From Artocarpus heterophyllus (taxonomy: Eukaryota > Streptophyta > Magnoliopsida > Rosales > Moraceae), in contig CM046333.1 of NCBI GenBank assembly GCA_025403435.1, positions 30,835,521 to 30,899,520 of the forward strand: a stretch of DNA of 64,000 bases. Reading direction: 5' to 3'. Position numbers and translations under genes: made by a program. The notes under the pieces were generated by a model. That model was not told the DNA's origin and ran no database searches. It saw only the letters and a program-made list of their open reading frames with translations. Positions 46,203 through 58,999 of the stretch are shown here, piece after piece. Positions within the stretch are counted from its first letter, which is position 1, and every line of letters starts with the position of its first letter.

Positions 46203-48228
46203 TGTTGGAAACAAAGTGCGCAGCGGAATTTTAAAAATTTTTCATCAGAGTATTTTCCAAAACACAAGTTTGACATGTTATATGTATAAATTAAACAGAT
46301 CTTACTAACCTCAGTGTGCCGAAGAACCTCCGCGACCTGTGTAGAGAAGTAACGTTCCAGAAGAGCCTCAACCAACTGGTCTTCTTTGCTATTCTCTGTC
46401 CACAACCGGAGTGAGTGTGGGCTCACACGTACAGCTCTTCCACCGGTGACTCTCCTTCCAACCAATAGAGAGAACCCAAAGCTAGTGTTCATGATTTGTG
46501 AACAAAAGCTCTCAGGGAGTTTTTAGATGCTCACTAGAAGAGTATCACTCTTAATCTCTCAAATTGATCTGAGTAAATCATTAGACTCACTCCCTTTTTA
46601 TACCTATTGGTCCTTGGGGTCAGTCCATATCAGATTAGGTCTCAAAAATCGAAACATAATCAAGTTCGGATCAATATCTGATAAGATACGCGTGAAAAAC
46701 GCGTAATCTTAACTGTCGCGGTCGGCATGCCGAACTGTGTGATAGGCAGGCCGAACTGACCAGTTCGGCAGGCCGAACACGTCATCCGGCATGCCGAACT
46801 GCTGAGAAAAAATCTCCGCGAATCTTTTATTTTCCACCCGAGATTCTAAAGGATAAAGTCTCAGTTTTGATTCAAATAGCCCAATAGAAAAGATATCTTA
46901 TCAAAACAAACTTTATCAAGATAATCTCTAAGAAAATAAATCAATTCACAATAATTCTACAAGTTTATCTTGTTCTAATTGTCCAAAATTAAAACAACCG
47001 ATAAACAGACAAGAATTATCCGAACGCCATAATTCAACAAGTTCATCTTGAACTAATTTCTTACATAATTAATTCAACCGATAAACAGACATGAATTATT
47101 TGATTCTTTTAAACCAATCTGATAAATCCGACATAAGTCACCAATTATTGGAAAAGCACGCCGTGTCGTTACAGGATTTTGTGAGCTAGCAAAGGGGACC
47201 AAAATGGACCTATAAAGTTCAAGCTCATGATAATTATGAAACCCAATATCCCAGATATACATTTCACAATTATCAACTCCAACGCTACTCCACTAAAAGC
47301 TTGGAGCTGCACTCTCGAACTTTATAGAATTACGAAGCTCGTGTAGCTAAGTCTCCATGACATATCATAGTGTATCGTATCCCCATATGATCATCCATAA
47401 TCGGCTTAAGGACAAGTTCTGTCTTACCTTCCCGATTATTTTTATCTTACGTTCCATTGTCTCACCATTAGAAAACTTACCATCCAAAGATAGTATACCA
47501 TTCGGTTACACCTATGTATCCAAATGGTTGAGCGCTCCAGTTTTCCAATTACAGGACAACGCATATAAGAGGATATCATTACTCCTAAAGAGGAGCTATG
47601 GATTCCATATCTATGAATAACAAGTCTACGCTACCAAGAGTCATGCCTCCAACGTACCGGCATGCATGCCACTATAAAGATGTGGGAGTCACCCATTGGT
47701 ACATCAAAAGACACAAATCGAGACAACGGGCCCATTATTCATCTCAGGATTAAGATACAATACAAATGATTGTCTAAAGTGAATCGATTTGCCAAGACAG
47801 AATTATTAATCCAAATCAATTCACTTTATGTCCCGATCCAACACATCGTCACCTATGACAACGCGCCAATGTTTCTATTCATGGAGTCCAACTCCGATGG
47901 CCAAGACAAACCATCTCCCAAAAGGGATATAGACAACATAACAATCTTTACATGAATAAAGCGCCCAACTTTATTCCCTCGATTGCGGATCATATATTTT
48001 AGACCATCACCTTAAGAGTCGTGTCTACCGCATAATCATCCCATCATATGCCCAACTCTTAAGGTTTAGACTGACAGTCTCAGACTACTGTTTGCTTATC
48101 ATACATTCAACAAATATGAACGTAAAGAGGACAATATTTGGTATATATAAACGAATAAATTCTTTATTGATAAAAATGTCTCCAAAAACATATTACATTT
48201 TTACTCCTTAGAGCATACATGTCTAACA
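46203..48228 (-). repeat. 3' LTR of the nested copia element
   Basis: tgttggaaacaaag to catgtctaaca on the plus strand. The minus-strand TATA box (TATAAAAA) is at 46595-46602 and the U3 palindrome cluster at about 46724-46802. The polypurine tract caagtgggagat (minus) is at 48229-48240. Short ORFs inside this LTR are not genes. Confidence 0.93.
46724..46802 (-). repeat. GCCGAAC palindromes in U3 of the nested copia 3' LTR
   Basis: Four units (plus strand): ggtcggcatgccgaac, ataggcaggccgaac, gttcggcaggccgaac, atccggcatgccgaac. On the element's sense strand the asymmetric centres read CT rather than AG, opposite to the leader cluster. A second copy is in the other LTR at about 54403-54484. Confidence 0.85.
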
Positions 48229-48242
48229 ATCTCCCACTTGCA

Positions 48243-51200
48243 CTAAGTGAGTAAATACTGCAAATTTCGCATCCCCATAGCTTCCACATGCCTTTCGAAG
48301 ACTCTCCCAGAAAGTGTCTTCGTAAATGGATCAGCTAAATTGTCCTCTGACGCGATCTTGCACACCGTGACATGCCCGCTCTCAACGAAGTCCTTTATCA
48401 CATGATACTTCCGATCAATATGCTTACTCTTCTTGTGAAATCTTGGTTCCTTAGCATTAGCTACCGCCGCACTGTTATCACAGTACAGTGATACCGCTTT
48501 ATCCATACCAGGAACTACCTCAAGATCCCCAAGGAACTTGCGGAGCCACACTGCTTCTTTCGAAGCATCACTAGCCGCCACATACTCGGCCTCCATCGTT
48601 GAATCCGAAGTGCAATCTTGCTTCGCACTTCTCCAACTGATGGCACCGCCACCCAGAGTAAACACAAACCCCGATGTCGATTTCCTAGAATCCAGGCAGG
48701 ATTGAAAATCCGAATCAGTGTATCCTAGAGGAGTTAAATCCTCACCCGAATACACAAGCATATACCCACGAGTCCTTCTCAGGTACTTGAAAATATGCTT
48801 TACCGCAACCCAATGGTTCGGTCCTGGATCCGCCTGAAATCGACTCACAATCCCGACCGCATAACTAATATCTGGTCGAGTGCAAAGCATGGCATACATG
48901 AGACTACCCACTGCAGAAGCATAAGGTACCTTCTTCATGTATTCTCTTTCTTCATAAGACTTTGGAGAGTCTTTCTTAGAAAGAGTAATTCCAGACCTAG
49001 ATGGTTGCCCACCTTTCTTGGAATCCTGCATTGCAAACCTCCTGAGAATTTTATCTATGTAGCCGGCCTGTGACAAAGCTATCATTTTGTTCTTCCTATC
49101 CCGAAAGATCTAGATACCGAGAACAAAATTAGCCTCACCCAAGTCCTTCATGTCAAACAGCTTGGTCAACCATAATTTGACCGATGACAACGCCCCAATG
49201 TCATTGCCAATTAGCAGAATGTCATCTACATAGAGTAGTAGAAAAACCACCTTCCCATTCTTAATGTGTTTGTAAACACATGGTTCATCCACATTTTGTG
49301 AGAACCCATAAGTCTTGATCACTTGATCAAATCTTATGTTCCAAGAACGAGAAGACTGCTTAAGTCCATAAATAGACTTTAGCAACTTACAAACCTTACC
49401 CTCTTGACCCGCGACCTTGAACCCGTCTGGTTGTTCCATATAAATGGACTCATCAAGATAGCCATTCAGAAAAGTCGTCTTGACATCCATCTGCCAAATC
49501 TCGTAGTCGAGAGCGGCAGCTATGGACAAGAGAATCTGGATGGACTTAAGCATGGCTACAGGCGAAAAGGTTTCCTCATAATCGATTCCTTCCTTTTGCG
49601 TATAACCCTTAGCTACCAGTCTAGCCTTAAAGGTTTCGACCTTTCCATCCACTCCTCTTTTCCTCTTGTAGATCCACTTACACACTATGGGTTTTACCCC
49701 TTCGGGAAGATCCACAAGCTCCCAGACCCGATTAGTCTCCATAGACTTCATCTCAATGTTCATGGCCTCTGTCCAGAGTCTTGAATCAACATCCTCCATA
49801 GCTTCTGCGTAAGTATAAGGATCCCTGTCATGTTCATCCGGTTCAGCCAAAAAGATCTCCCCATTGAACATATACCTCTCAGGTTGACGCCCGATCCTCC
49901 CACTACGCCGAAGCCCCTGAGGTTGTTGTTCAGGTTTGTTTGGTTTTTCTACACCGATCGGAATGGTTTCGTTCGGAACCTCTGGAGTAAACGGATTACC
50001 CCTCAACTCCTCAAGCACCACTTTGCTTTGAGGTTTAAAGTCGTTCATGTAACTCTCCTCAAGGAAAGTTGCATTAGTTGAAACCACGACTTTATTTTCC
50101 TTTGGGTTATAAAAATAACCCCCTTTAGTCCCTTTTGGATATCCTACAAACACGCAAACTTCTGAACGTGCTTCCAACTTATTCGGATCCTTAAACAGGA
50201 CATGAGCTGGACATCCCCATATGCGAATATGGTTTAAGGATGTCTTCCGTCTTGTCCACAACTCGTGAGGAGTTTTAGGGACCGATTTTGAAGGCACATT
50301 GTTCAAAAGATAACATGCGGTTTGTAGTGCATATCCCCAAAAGGATAAAGGCAATGATGAATAACTCATCATGGACCGAATCATGTCCAACAAAGTCCTA
50401 TTCCTTCTCTCTGCTACGCCATTCTGCTGCGGAGTACCCGGCGCAGTCAAATGGGATAAAATCCCATTCTCTAACAAGTGTCCCAAGAACTCATCAGAAA
50501 GGTATTCCCCACCTCGATCAGATCGAAGTGCCTTTATGGGTCTACCCAATTGCTTTTCCACTTCAGCCCTGAAACTCCCTGAACTTATCATAAGTTTCGC
50601 TTTTGTGGTGCATTAGGAACACATACCCATATCTTGAGTAATCGTCAATAAAAGTAACGAAGTACTCATACCCTCCTCGTGCCCGGATGTTCATCGGTCC
50701 GCAAACATCACTATGCACAAGTTCTAGAACCCCTTCGGCCCTATTGCCCTTAGACCCGTATGGTCTTTTGGTCATTTTACCCTCCAAACAAGATTCACAT
50801 TGAGGTATAGATTCCACCTTTAAGTGACTTAAAGGTCCATCCCTTACCAACCTTTGAATCCTATTTAGGTTAATATGGCCAAGGCGCAAATGCCAAAGAT
50901 AAGTCTTATTAGAGTGAGAAGTTTTAAGTCTTTTTGAGTCATTATCATTTATCTCAGCATTAAGCAACAGGTCCATCTTAGGTTTGATAAAATATAGATT
51001 ATTTTGCATCCATCCAGAACAGATAAAAGATTTGTTTTTACGAATCACCACTTTTTCATTAAAAGATACCACGCAGGAGTCTTTAAATAAAGAAGATACA
51101 GAAATTAAATTCCTTTTAAATTTAGGAACATAAAAACAATCTCGCAAAATTAAACTCCTATAATTATCAAAATAAAGATGGACATCTCCCACTGCTTCCG

Positions 51201-52198
51201 CTGAGACCAAGGATCCATCGCCCATCCGAAGCGTTAAGTCTTCACGAAGTAGACTTCTCGTTTCTTTGAATCCCTGCAGAGAAACACAAACATGATTAGT
51301 TGCACCGGAATCTATGACCCAAATGTCACTGGATTCCTCAACCAAACAAGTTTCTAAATATAGAAGATCACACCTACCTCCCTTGGAAAGGAAGTCCTTG
51401 CAATGCTTCTTTATATGCCCGACCTTACCACAAAAGAAGCACTTAAGCTTCTTTGGGTTCTTCTTCTTCTTCTTCTTGCTCTTGGTAGCAATAGGAATAG
51501 AAGACTTCCCACTTTTGGCCCGTTGCTTCTTTCCATTCCCAGAGTTAGGATTGGAACCAGAAGCAGCTACCATATTGGCCTCTCCACCAGCAGGAGACTC
51601 CCTGATCAGCAGTTCAAACTCTTGTAACTGTTTCATCAGTTCTGTCAAGGTCATATCCCGTCTATTGCTTAGATTAAAAGTAGCTCTAAACGGAATAAAT
51701 TCCTTAGACAGAGTCTCAAAGACCATAGTCATCTGAGTTTTAGCATCGATGTCGGCTCCATTGGTTTGAGCCTCAGCGAGGTAACCCATGACCAACATCA
51801 TGTGCTCCTTTACAGATGTCCCCGGTCTCTGTCTACAGTTTAAGAGTTTCCGAAGCGCCCCTTGCCGCTTTGTTATGGCCTGGCCTCCAAACATGTCCTC
51901 AAGATTATCCAAGATCTGCTTCGCAGTCTCATAATCCTGGTGTTGAGCTTGCAGCACGTTATTCATGCTAGCCATAACATAGCAGCGGGCCTGATCATTA
52001 GCATCTTTCCAGCGGTTCGAACGCTTGGAATTGCTCATTACTTGAGTCTCCCGTAGGCTCGGGAGGACAAGGAGTTGTCAGAACATATTTCAGTTTCTCA
52101 AAGGAAAGGACGATGTCCAGGTTCCGTTTCCAATCATTATAGTTCTCACCGGTTAATTGGTTTTTGTCAAGTATCGATGATAAAGCGTTTTTAGACAT
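48243..52198 (-). pseudogene. gag-pol: Copia gag-pol polyprotein, near-intact (three lesions)
   Basis: About 1,317 codons from ATG 52198 to the stop at 48243-48245. Order on the minus strand: Gag UBN2 core; zinc knuckle CFFCGKVGHIKKHC (about 51446-51405); protease WVIDSGATNHVC (about 51330-51291); integrase with HLRLGH..CESC finger, FVTFIDDYSRYGYVF and [16 protein letters not shown] with [11 protein letters not shown] and [11 protein letters not shown] (about 49240-49200, intact); RNase H with YVAASDASKEAVW and SLYCDNSAA. Lesions seen against the sister copy: a 1-nt insertion near 52015-52020 (gag), a 1-nt insertion near 50570 (integrase), and a TAG at 49110-49112. It drives its own copying only if relatives supply proteins; it could be mobilised in trans. 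Confidence 0.92.
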
Positions 52199-52299
52199 TT
52201 TCAATCTACAATAAAGAATCATATACCAAACATAAGCAAACATATATAATAATTTAGTAAGATAACACAATCATGTAAAATCATACAAATGTGTTTATG

Positions 52300-53871
52300 T
52301 GTCAAAACCTTGAAAATATCACAACCTTACAACGATAATTCCCAACTCAGAATTCAACAAGCTCCTAGGGGAGTCATGCCAAATTCAATCAGGAACACGG
52401 ATCCCCTCCTGATTAATATATGCCATCCAGGACCCGTATGATCCAGCATATACTAATAATCGTTTCTTTGGCCATTAATTTTATTAACAGAGCTCCTAGG
52501 GGAGGTTAATAATAAAATTAACGTGAGTGTATAACCACCGTTTCAATATTTTATCCATGATTTATAATCACCACCTAGGGGTGTGCAACCATAAATCATA
52601 CTAAAATACCTTATCCTTTCAGAGATCCAATCTGGTACATGATAGAAATCCCTTCCTAGGGGTTGGGACCATCATGTTCTTCCTATGGACCAACGATGGA
52701 GGCCTTAGGTTCTCTCTTCGAAAACCTTCTCCCACTCAATATTTTGAAGTCAAGGTTTTATTTTAAAATTATGCATGAACAATTTTAATATGAGCGGCAC
52801 TCCCTATTCTATATGACATGTTATCAATATACATGGTAAATCATATTATAATGCAGACAAGCAAAGCAATCAAGCAAAGCTACAAGCATAATAATAATAA
52901 TAACCGTAATATTATGGTTCCACCCTAGAGAATAGAAAAACTAAGATTACAAGAGAATAATCGAGACATTTATCGATTCTTCATTCTTGAATCCTCAAGC
53001 TGTATCCTTCTTCATGTAATATCCATCTTCAAGTCCTCAATCCCGTATGAATCGAACACTTCATATTTCCGGTCATATCCAAATTTAATGTTTCTCAGAA
53101 TCGTCCCAAAAATAAAATTAAAACTGCATCAAAAATTGCACCTTTTCTGGACACCTGGCTGCTCTTGGTCGGCAGGCCGATCTGGGTGATCGGTCTGCCG
53201 ATCATGGTGGTTCGGCCTGCCGAACATGAAGGTTCGGCCTGCCGTCAGAGCACCAAAATTTCTGCCCCACTGTCGGCCTGCCGGATCGTACGTCCGGCCT
53301 GCCGGATCGTACGTCCGGCCTGCCGATCTGTGACCTTCGGCCTGCCGAACTGTGAGGTCCTGGCATGCCGACCGAGCAGAAAACCCTCAATCCAGAAAAT
53401 ACAATTTTAATGCAATTCATCAATTTTATTTTCAACAATTCAAAAACATAAAATTAGAGACTCAGGAAATACCTGGAGGCGCCATCATCAATCTTTAAGT
53501 TTCGACTTCTCGTTCCGTCTTCTCCGAATAATTATTTAATTACAAAATTCTTACAAATTAGAAATTAAATAATAATTCCTAGACCAAGATGATAGTCCGC
53601 CATCTAATTACATGAAAAACCTAGATACACATTCTAACCTCTAAGGAACCATAACCGGTATTAATTAATTAATAAATAATTAAACAATAATTTAATCAAG
53701 CATAATTAATTAATAAACATTCACCATATAATCCATGACAACATATATATTATATAGAAACCTAGAGTGCCATCTCTCTATAAAATTTGATTCAAGCATT
53801 GGAGAGATTAAGATCACAAAATTTATGCATATAACATGAGCACAAACTTGCAAATTTATGTAAAAACCTCG
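52300..53871 (-). other. Leader of the nested copia element
   Basis: Non-coding, between the PBS and gag. It contains the four CCTAGGGG palindromes (52364-52662) and the expanded GC-rich palindrome cluster (53163-53377). Confidence 0.8.
53163..53377 (-). repeat. Expanded GCCGAAC palindrome cluster in nested copia leader
   Basis: About ten units, including two tandem 21-bp copies of tccggcctgccggatcgtacg (about 53272-53313). On the element's sense strand the unit is GGCAGGCC with AG centres. The cluster is larger than in the host copy (44189-44361), so the array expands and contracts. Confidence 0.85.
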
Positions 53872-53883
53872 GCTCTGATACCA
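53872..53883 (-). other. Perfect tRNA-iMet primer-binding site
   Basis: The minus strand reads TGGTATCAGAGC two bases after the 5' LTR (53886-55912). Confidence 0.92.
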
Positions 53884-53885
53884 AT

Positions 53886-55912
53886 TGTTGGAAACAAAGT
53901 GCAAAGCGGAATTTTAAAAATTTTTCATCAGAGTATTTTCCAAAACACAAGTTTGACATGTTATATGTATAAATTAAACAGATCTTACTAACCTCAGTGT
54001 GCCGAAGAACCTCCGCGACCTGTGTAGAGAAGTAACGTTCCAGAAGAGCCTCAACCAACTGGTCTTCTTTGCTATTCTCTGTCCACAACCGGAGTGAGTG
54101 TGGGCTCACACGTACAGCTCTTCCACCGGTGACTCTCCTTCCAACCAATAGAGAGAACCCAAAGCTAGTGTTCGTGATTTGTGAACAAAAGCTCTCAGGG
54201 AGTTTTCAGATGCTCACTAGAAGAGTATCACTCTTAATCTCTCAAATTGATCTGAGTAAATCATTAGACTCACTCCCTTTTTATACCTATTGGTCCTTGG
54301 GGTCAGTCCATATCAGATTAGGTCTCAAAAATCGAAACAGAATCAAGTTCGGATCAATATCTGATAAGATACGCGTGAAAAACGCTGTAATCTTAACTGT
54401 CGCGGTCGGCATGCCGAACTGTGTGATAGGCAGGCCGAACTGACCAGTTCGGCAGGCCGAACACGTCATCCGGCATGCAGAACTGCCGAGAAAAAATCTC
54501 CGCGAATCTTTTATTTTCCACCCGAGATTCTAAAGGATAAAGTCTCAGTTTTGATTCAAATAGCCCAATAGAAAAGATATCTGATCAAAACAAACTTTAT
54601 CAAGATAATCTCTAAGAAAATAAATCAATTCACAATAATTCTACAAGTTTATCTTGTTCTAATTGTCCAAAATTAAAACAACCGATAAACAGACAAGAAT
54701 TATCCGAACGCCATAATTCAACAAGTTCATCTTGAACTAATTTCTTACATAATTAATTCAACCGATAAACAGACATGAATTATTTGATTCTTTTAAACCA
54801 ATCTGATAAATCCGACATAAGTCACCAATTATTGGAAAAGCACGCCGTGTCGTTACAAGATTTTGTGAGCTAGCAAAGGGGACCAAAATGGACCTATAAA
54901 GTTCAAGCTCATGATAATTATGAAACCCAATATCCCAGATATACATTTCACAATTATCAACTCCAACACTACTCCACTAAAAGCTTGGAGCTGCACTCTC
55001 GAACTTTATAGAATTACGAAGCTCGTGTAGCTAAGTCTCCATGACATATCATAGTGTATCGCATCCCCATATGATCATCCATAATCGGCTTAAGGACAAG
55101 TTCTGTCTTACCTTCCCGATTATTTTTATCTTACGTTCCATTGTCTCACCATTAGAAAACTTACCATCCAAAGATAGTATACCATTCGGTTACACCTATG
55201 TATCCGAATGGTTGAGCGCTCCAGTTTTCCAATTACAGGACAACGCATATAAGAGGATATCATTACTCCTAAAGAGGAGCTATGGATTCCATATCTATGA
55301 ATAACAAGTCTACGCTACCAAGAGTCATGCCTCCAACGTACCGGCATGCATGCCACTATAAAGATGTGGGAGTCACCCATTGGTACATCAAAAGACACAA
55401 ATCGAGACAACGGGCCCATTATTCATCTCAGGATTAAGATACAATACAAATGATTGTCTAAAGTGAATCGATTTGCCAAGACAGAATTATTAATCCAAAT
55501 CAATTCACTTTATGTCCCGATCCAACACATCGTCACCTATGACAACGCGCCAATGTTTCTATTCATGGAGTCCAACTCCGATGGCCAAGACAAACCATCT
55601 CCCAAAAGGGATATAGACAACATAACAATCTTTACATGAATAAAGCGCCCAACTTTATTCCCTCGATTGCGGATCATATATTTTAGACCATCACCTTAAG
55701 AGTCGTGTCTACCGCATAATCATCCCATCATATGCCCAACTCTTAAGGTTTAGACTGACAGTCTCAGACTACTGTTTGCTTATCATACATTCAACAAATA
55801 TGAACGTAAAGAGGACAATATTTGGTATATATAAACGAATAAATTCTTTATTGATAAAAATGTCTCCAAAAACATATTACATTTTTACTCCTTAGAGCAT
55901 ACATGTCTAACA
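53886..55912 (-). repeat. 5' LTR of the nested copia element
   Basis: Near-identical to 46203-48228. The minus-strand TATA box is at 54278-54285. It is followed on the plus strand by the TSD and the continuation of the host element's protease frame. Confidence 0.93.
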
Positions 55913-55917
55913 ATTTG

Positions 55918-58900
55918 GGTCATAGATTCTGGTGCAACTAATCATGTTTGTGTTTCTCTACAGGGGTTCAAAGAAACGAGAAGTCTACTACATGAGGACT
56001 TCACGCTTCGATGGACGATGGATCCTTGGTCTCAGCGAAAGTAGTGGGAGACGCCCATCTTTAATTTGATAATTATAGGAATTTACTTTTGCAAGATTGT
56101 TTTTATGTCCCTAAATTTAAAAGGAATTTAATTTCTGTAGCTTGTTTATTTAAAGACTCCTACTTGGTTTCTTTTAATGATAAAGTGGTGATTTGTAAAA
56201 ACAAATCTTTTATCTGTTCTGGATGGATGCAAAATAATCTATATTTTATCAAACCTAAGATGGACTTATTGCTTAATGCTGAGACGAATGATAAAAACTC
56301 TAAAAGACTTAAAACTTCTCACTCTAATAGAACTTATCTTTGGCATTTGCACCTTGGTCATATTAACCTGAATAGGATTCAAAAGTTGGTAAGGGATGGA
56401 CCTTTAAGTCACTTAAAGGTGGAATCTATACCTCAATGTGAATCTTGTTTGGAGGGTAAAATGACCAAAAGACCATTCGAGTCTAAGGGCAATAGGGCCG
56501 AAGGGGATCTAGAACTTGTGCATAGTGATGTTTGTGGACCGATGAACATCCGGGCACGAAGTAGGTATGAGTACTTCGTCACTTTTATTGACGATTACTC
56601 AAGATATGGGTATGTGTACTTGACACACCACAAAAGTGAAACTTTTGATAAGTTTAGGGAGTTTTGGGCTGAAGTGGAAAAGCAATTGGGTAGACCCATA
56701 AAGACACTTCGTTTCGATCGAGGTGGGGAATACCTTTCTGATGAGTTCTTAGAATACTTATTAAAGAATGGGATTTTATCCCATTTGACTATGCCGGGCA
56801 CTCCGTAGCAGAATGGCATAGTAGAGGGAAGAAATAGGACTTTGTTGGACATGATTAGATCCATGATGAGTTTTTCATCATTGCCTTTATCCTTTTGGGG
56901 ATATGCACTGTAAACCGCATGTTATCTTTTGAACAATGTGCCTTCAAAATCAGTCCCTAAAACTCCTCACGAGTTATGGACGGGTAGGAAGACATCCTTA
57001 AACCATATTCGCATATAGGGATATCCGACTCATGTCCTGTTAAGGATCCAAATAAGTTGGAAGCACGTTCAGAAGTTTGCGTGTTTGTAGGATATCCAAA
57101 AGGGACTAAAGGGGGTTATTTTTATAACCCAAAGGAAAATAAAGTCGTGGTTTCAGCTAATACAACTTTCCTTGAGGAGAATTACATGGACGACTTTAAA
57201 CCTCGAAGCAAAGTGGTGCTTTATGAATTAAGGAGTGATTTGATCACTTCAGAGGTTTCGAATGAAACCATTCTGGTCAAAGTAGAAAACCAAACAAACC
57301 TGGACAACAACCTCAGGGGCTTCGGCATAGTGGAAGGATCGAGTGTCAACCTAAAAGGTATATGTTTAATGGGGAGGTCTTTTTGGCTGAACCAGATGAA
57401 CATGACAGGGATCCTTATACTTACATAGAAGCTATGGAGGATGTTGATTCAAAACTCTAGACAGAAGCCATGGACATTGAGATGAAGTCTATGGAGACTA
57501 ATCAGGTCTGGGAGCTTGTGGATCTTCCTAAAGGGGTAAAACCCATAGGTTGTAAGTGGATCTATAAGAGGAAAAGAGGAGTGGATGGAAAGATCAAAAC
57601 CTTTAAGGCTAGACTGGTAGCTAAGGGTTATATTCAAAAGGAATGAATCGATTATGAGGAAACCGTTTCACCTATAGTCATGCTCAAGTCCATCCGGATT
57701 CTCTTGTCCATAGCTACTGCTCTCGACTATGAGATTTGACAGATGGATGTCAAGATAGCTTTTCTGAATGGCTATCTTGATGAGTCCATTTATATGGAAC
57801 AACCAGAAGGGTTCAAGGTCACAGGTCAAGAGGGTAAGGTTTGTAGGCTACTAAAGTTAATTTATGGACTTAAGTAGGCTTCTCGTTCTTGGAACATAAG
57901 ATTTGATCAAGTGATCAACACTTATGGGTTCTCACAAAATGTGAATGAACCATGTGTTTACAAACACATTAAGGATGGGAAGGTGGTTTTTCTACTGCTC
58001 TATACAGATGACATACTGCTAATTGGCAATGACATTAGGGATTATCATCGGTCAAATTATGGTTAACCAAGCAGTTGGACATGAAGGATTTGGGTGAGGC
58101 TAATTTTGTTCTCGGTATCCATATCTTTCGAGATAGGAAGAACAAAATGATAGCTTTGTCCCAGGCCGGCTACATAGATAAAATTCTCAAGAGGTTTGCA
58201 ATGCAGGATTCCAAGAAAGGTGGGCAACCATCTTGGTCTGGAATTACTCTTTCTAAGAAAGACTCTCCAAAGTCTTATGAAGAAAGTGAATACATGAAGA
58301 AGGTGTCTTATGCTTCGGCAGTGGGTAGTCTCATGTATGCCATACTTTGCACATGACCGGATATTAGTTATGTGGTCAGGATCGTAAGTCGATTTCAGGC
58401 GGATCTAAGACCGAACCATTGGGTTATGGTAAAGCATATTTTCAAGTACCTGAGAAGGACTCGAGGGTATATGTTTGTGTATTTGGGTGAGGACTTGACT
58501 CCTCTAGGATACATTGACTCAGATTTTCAATCCTATCTGGATTCTAGGAAATCGACTTCAGGTTTTGTGTCTACTCTGGGCGGTGGTGCCATCAGTTGGA
58601 GAAGTGCTAAGCAAGATTGCACTTCGGATTCAACAATGGACACCGAGTATGTAGCAGCTAGTGATGCTTCGAAAGAAGCAGTGTTGCTCCACAAGTTCCT
58701 TGGGGATCTTGAGGCAGTTCCTGGTATAGATAAGGTGGTATCACTGTACTGTGATAACAGTGCGGCGGTAGCCAATGCTAAGGAACCAAGATTTCACAAG
58801 AAGAGTAAGCATATTGATCGAAAGTATCATGTGATAAAGGATTTCGCTAAGGGCGGGCACGTCACGGCATGCAAGATCGCGTCAGAGGACAATTTAGCTA

Positions 58901-58968
58901 ATCCATTTAGGAAGACACTTACTGGGAAAGTCTTTGAGAAGCATGTGGAAGCTATGGGGATGTGAGAT
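55918..58968 (+). pseudogene. pol: Copia family 2 pol (PR-INT-RT-RNase H), 3' part, degraded
   Basis: The frame resumes the host element's protease (IDSGATNHVC) immediately after the TSD. The integrase is at 56089-56950 (HLHLGH, CESC, FVTFIDDYSRYGYVY), then the linker, RT (about 57500-58070) and RNase H to 58965. Breaks include TAG at 56806, TAA near 56912, a 1-nt deletion near 57040, TAG, TGA and TAG codons between 57460 and 57880, a frameshift near 58040, and TGA near 58354. The YVDD motif reads YTDD. Several stops replace Gln, Trp or Arg codons of the nested copy. Confidence 0.88.
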
Positions 58969-58999
58969 TTGTCGTATTTACTCAGTGCAAGTGGGAGAT

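Larger units (their letters stand above)
46203..55912 (-). mobile_element. Young Ty1/copia element (family 2), minus strand, nested in its own family
   Basis: Complete: LTRs 46203-48228 and 53886-55912, perfect TSD atttg (46198-46202 and 55913-55917), perfect tRNA-iMet PBS, polypurine tract, and nearly intact gag-pol. By eye the two LTRs differ at about a dozen substitutions and one indel over ~2026 bp (about 0.6%), so the insertion is recent. It sits between the zinc knuckle and protease of a relative in the opposite orientation. Confidence 0.95.

Noticed and set aside
47357..47955. Repeated short ORFs (also at 42353, 55041-55639, 37944, 59274)
   Set aside because: They recur at the same place in every family 2 LTR copy, on whichever strand, and are LTR sequence rather than genes.
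48795..50616. Plus-strand ORFs of 81-126 aa opposite the copia pol
   Set aside because: Antisense shadows of the minus-strand polyprotein.
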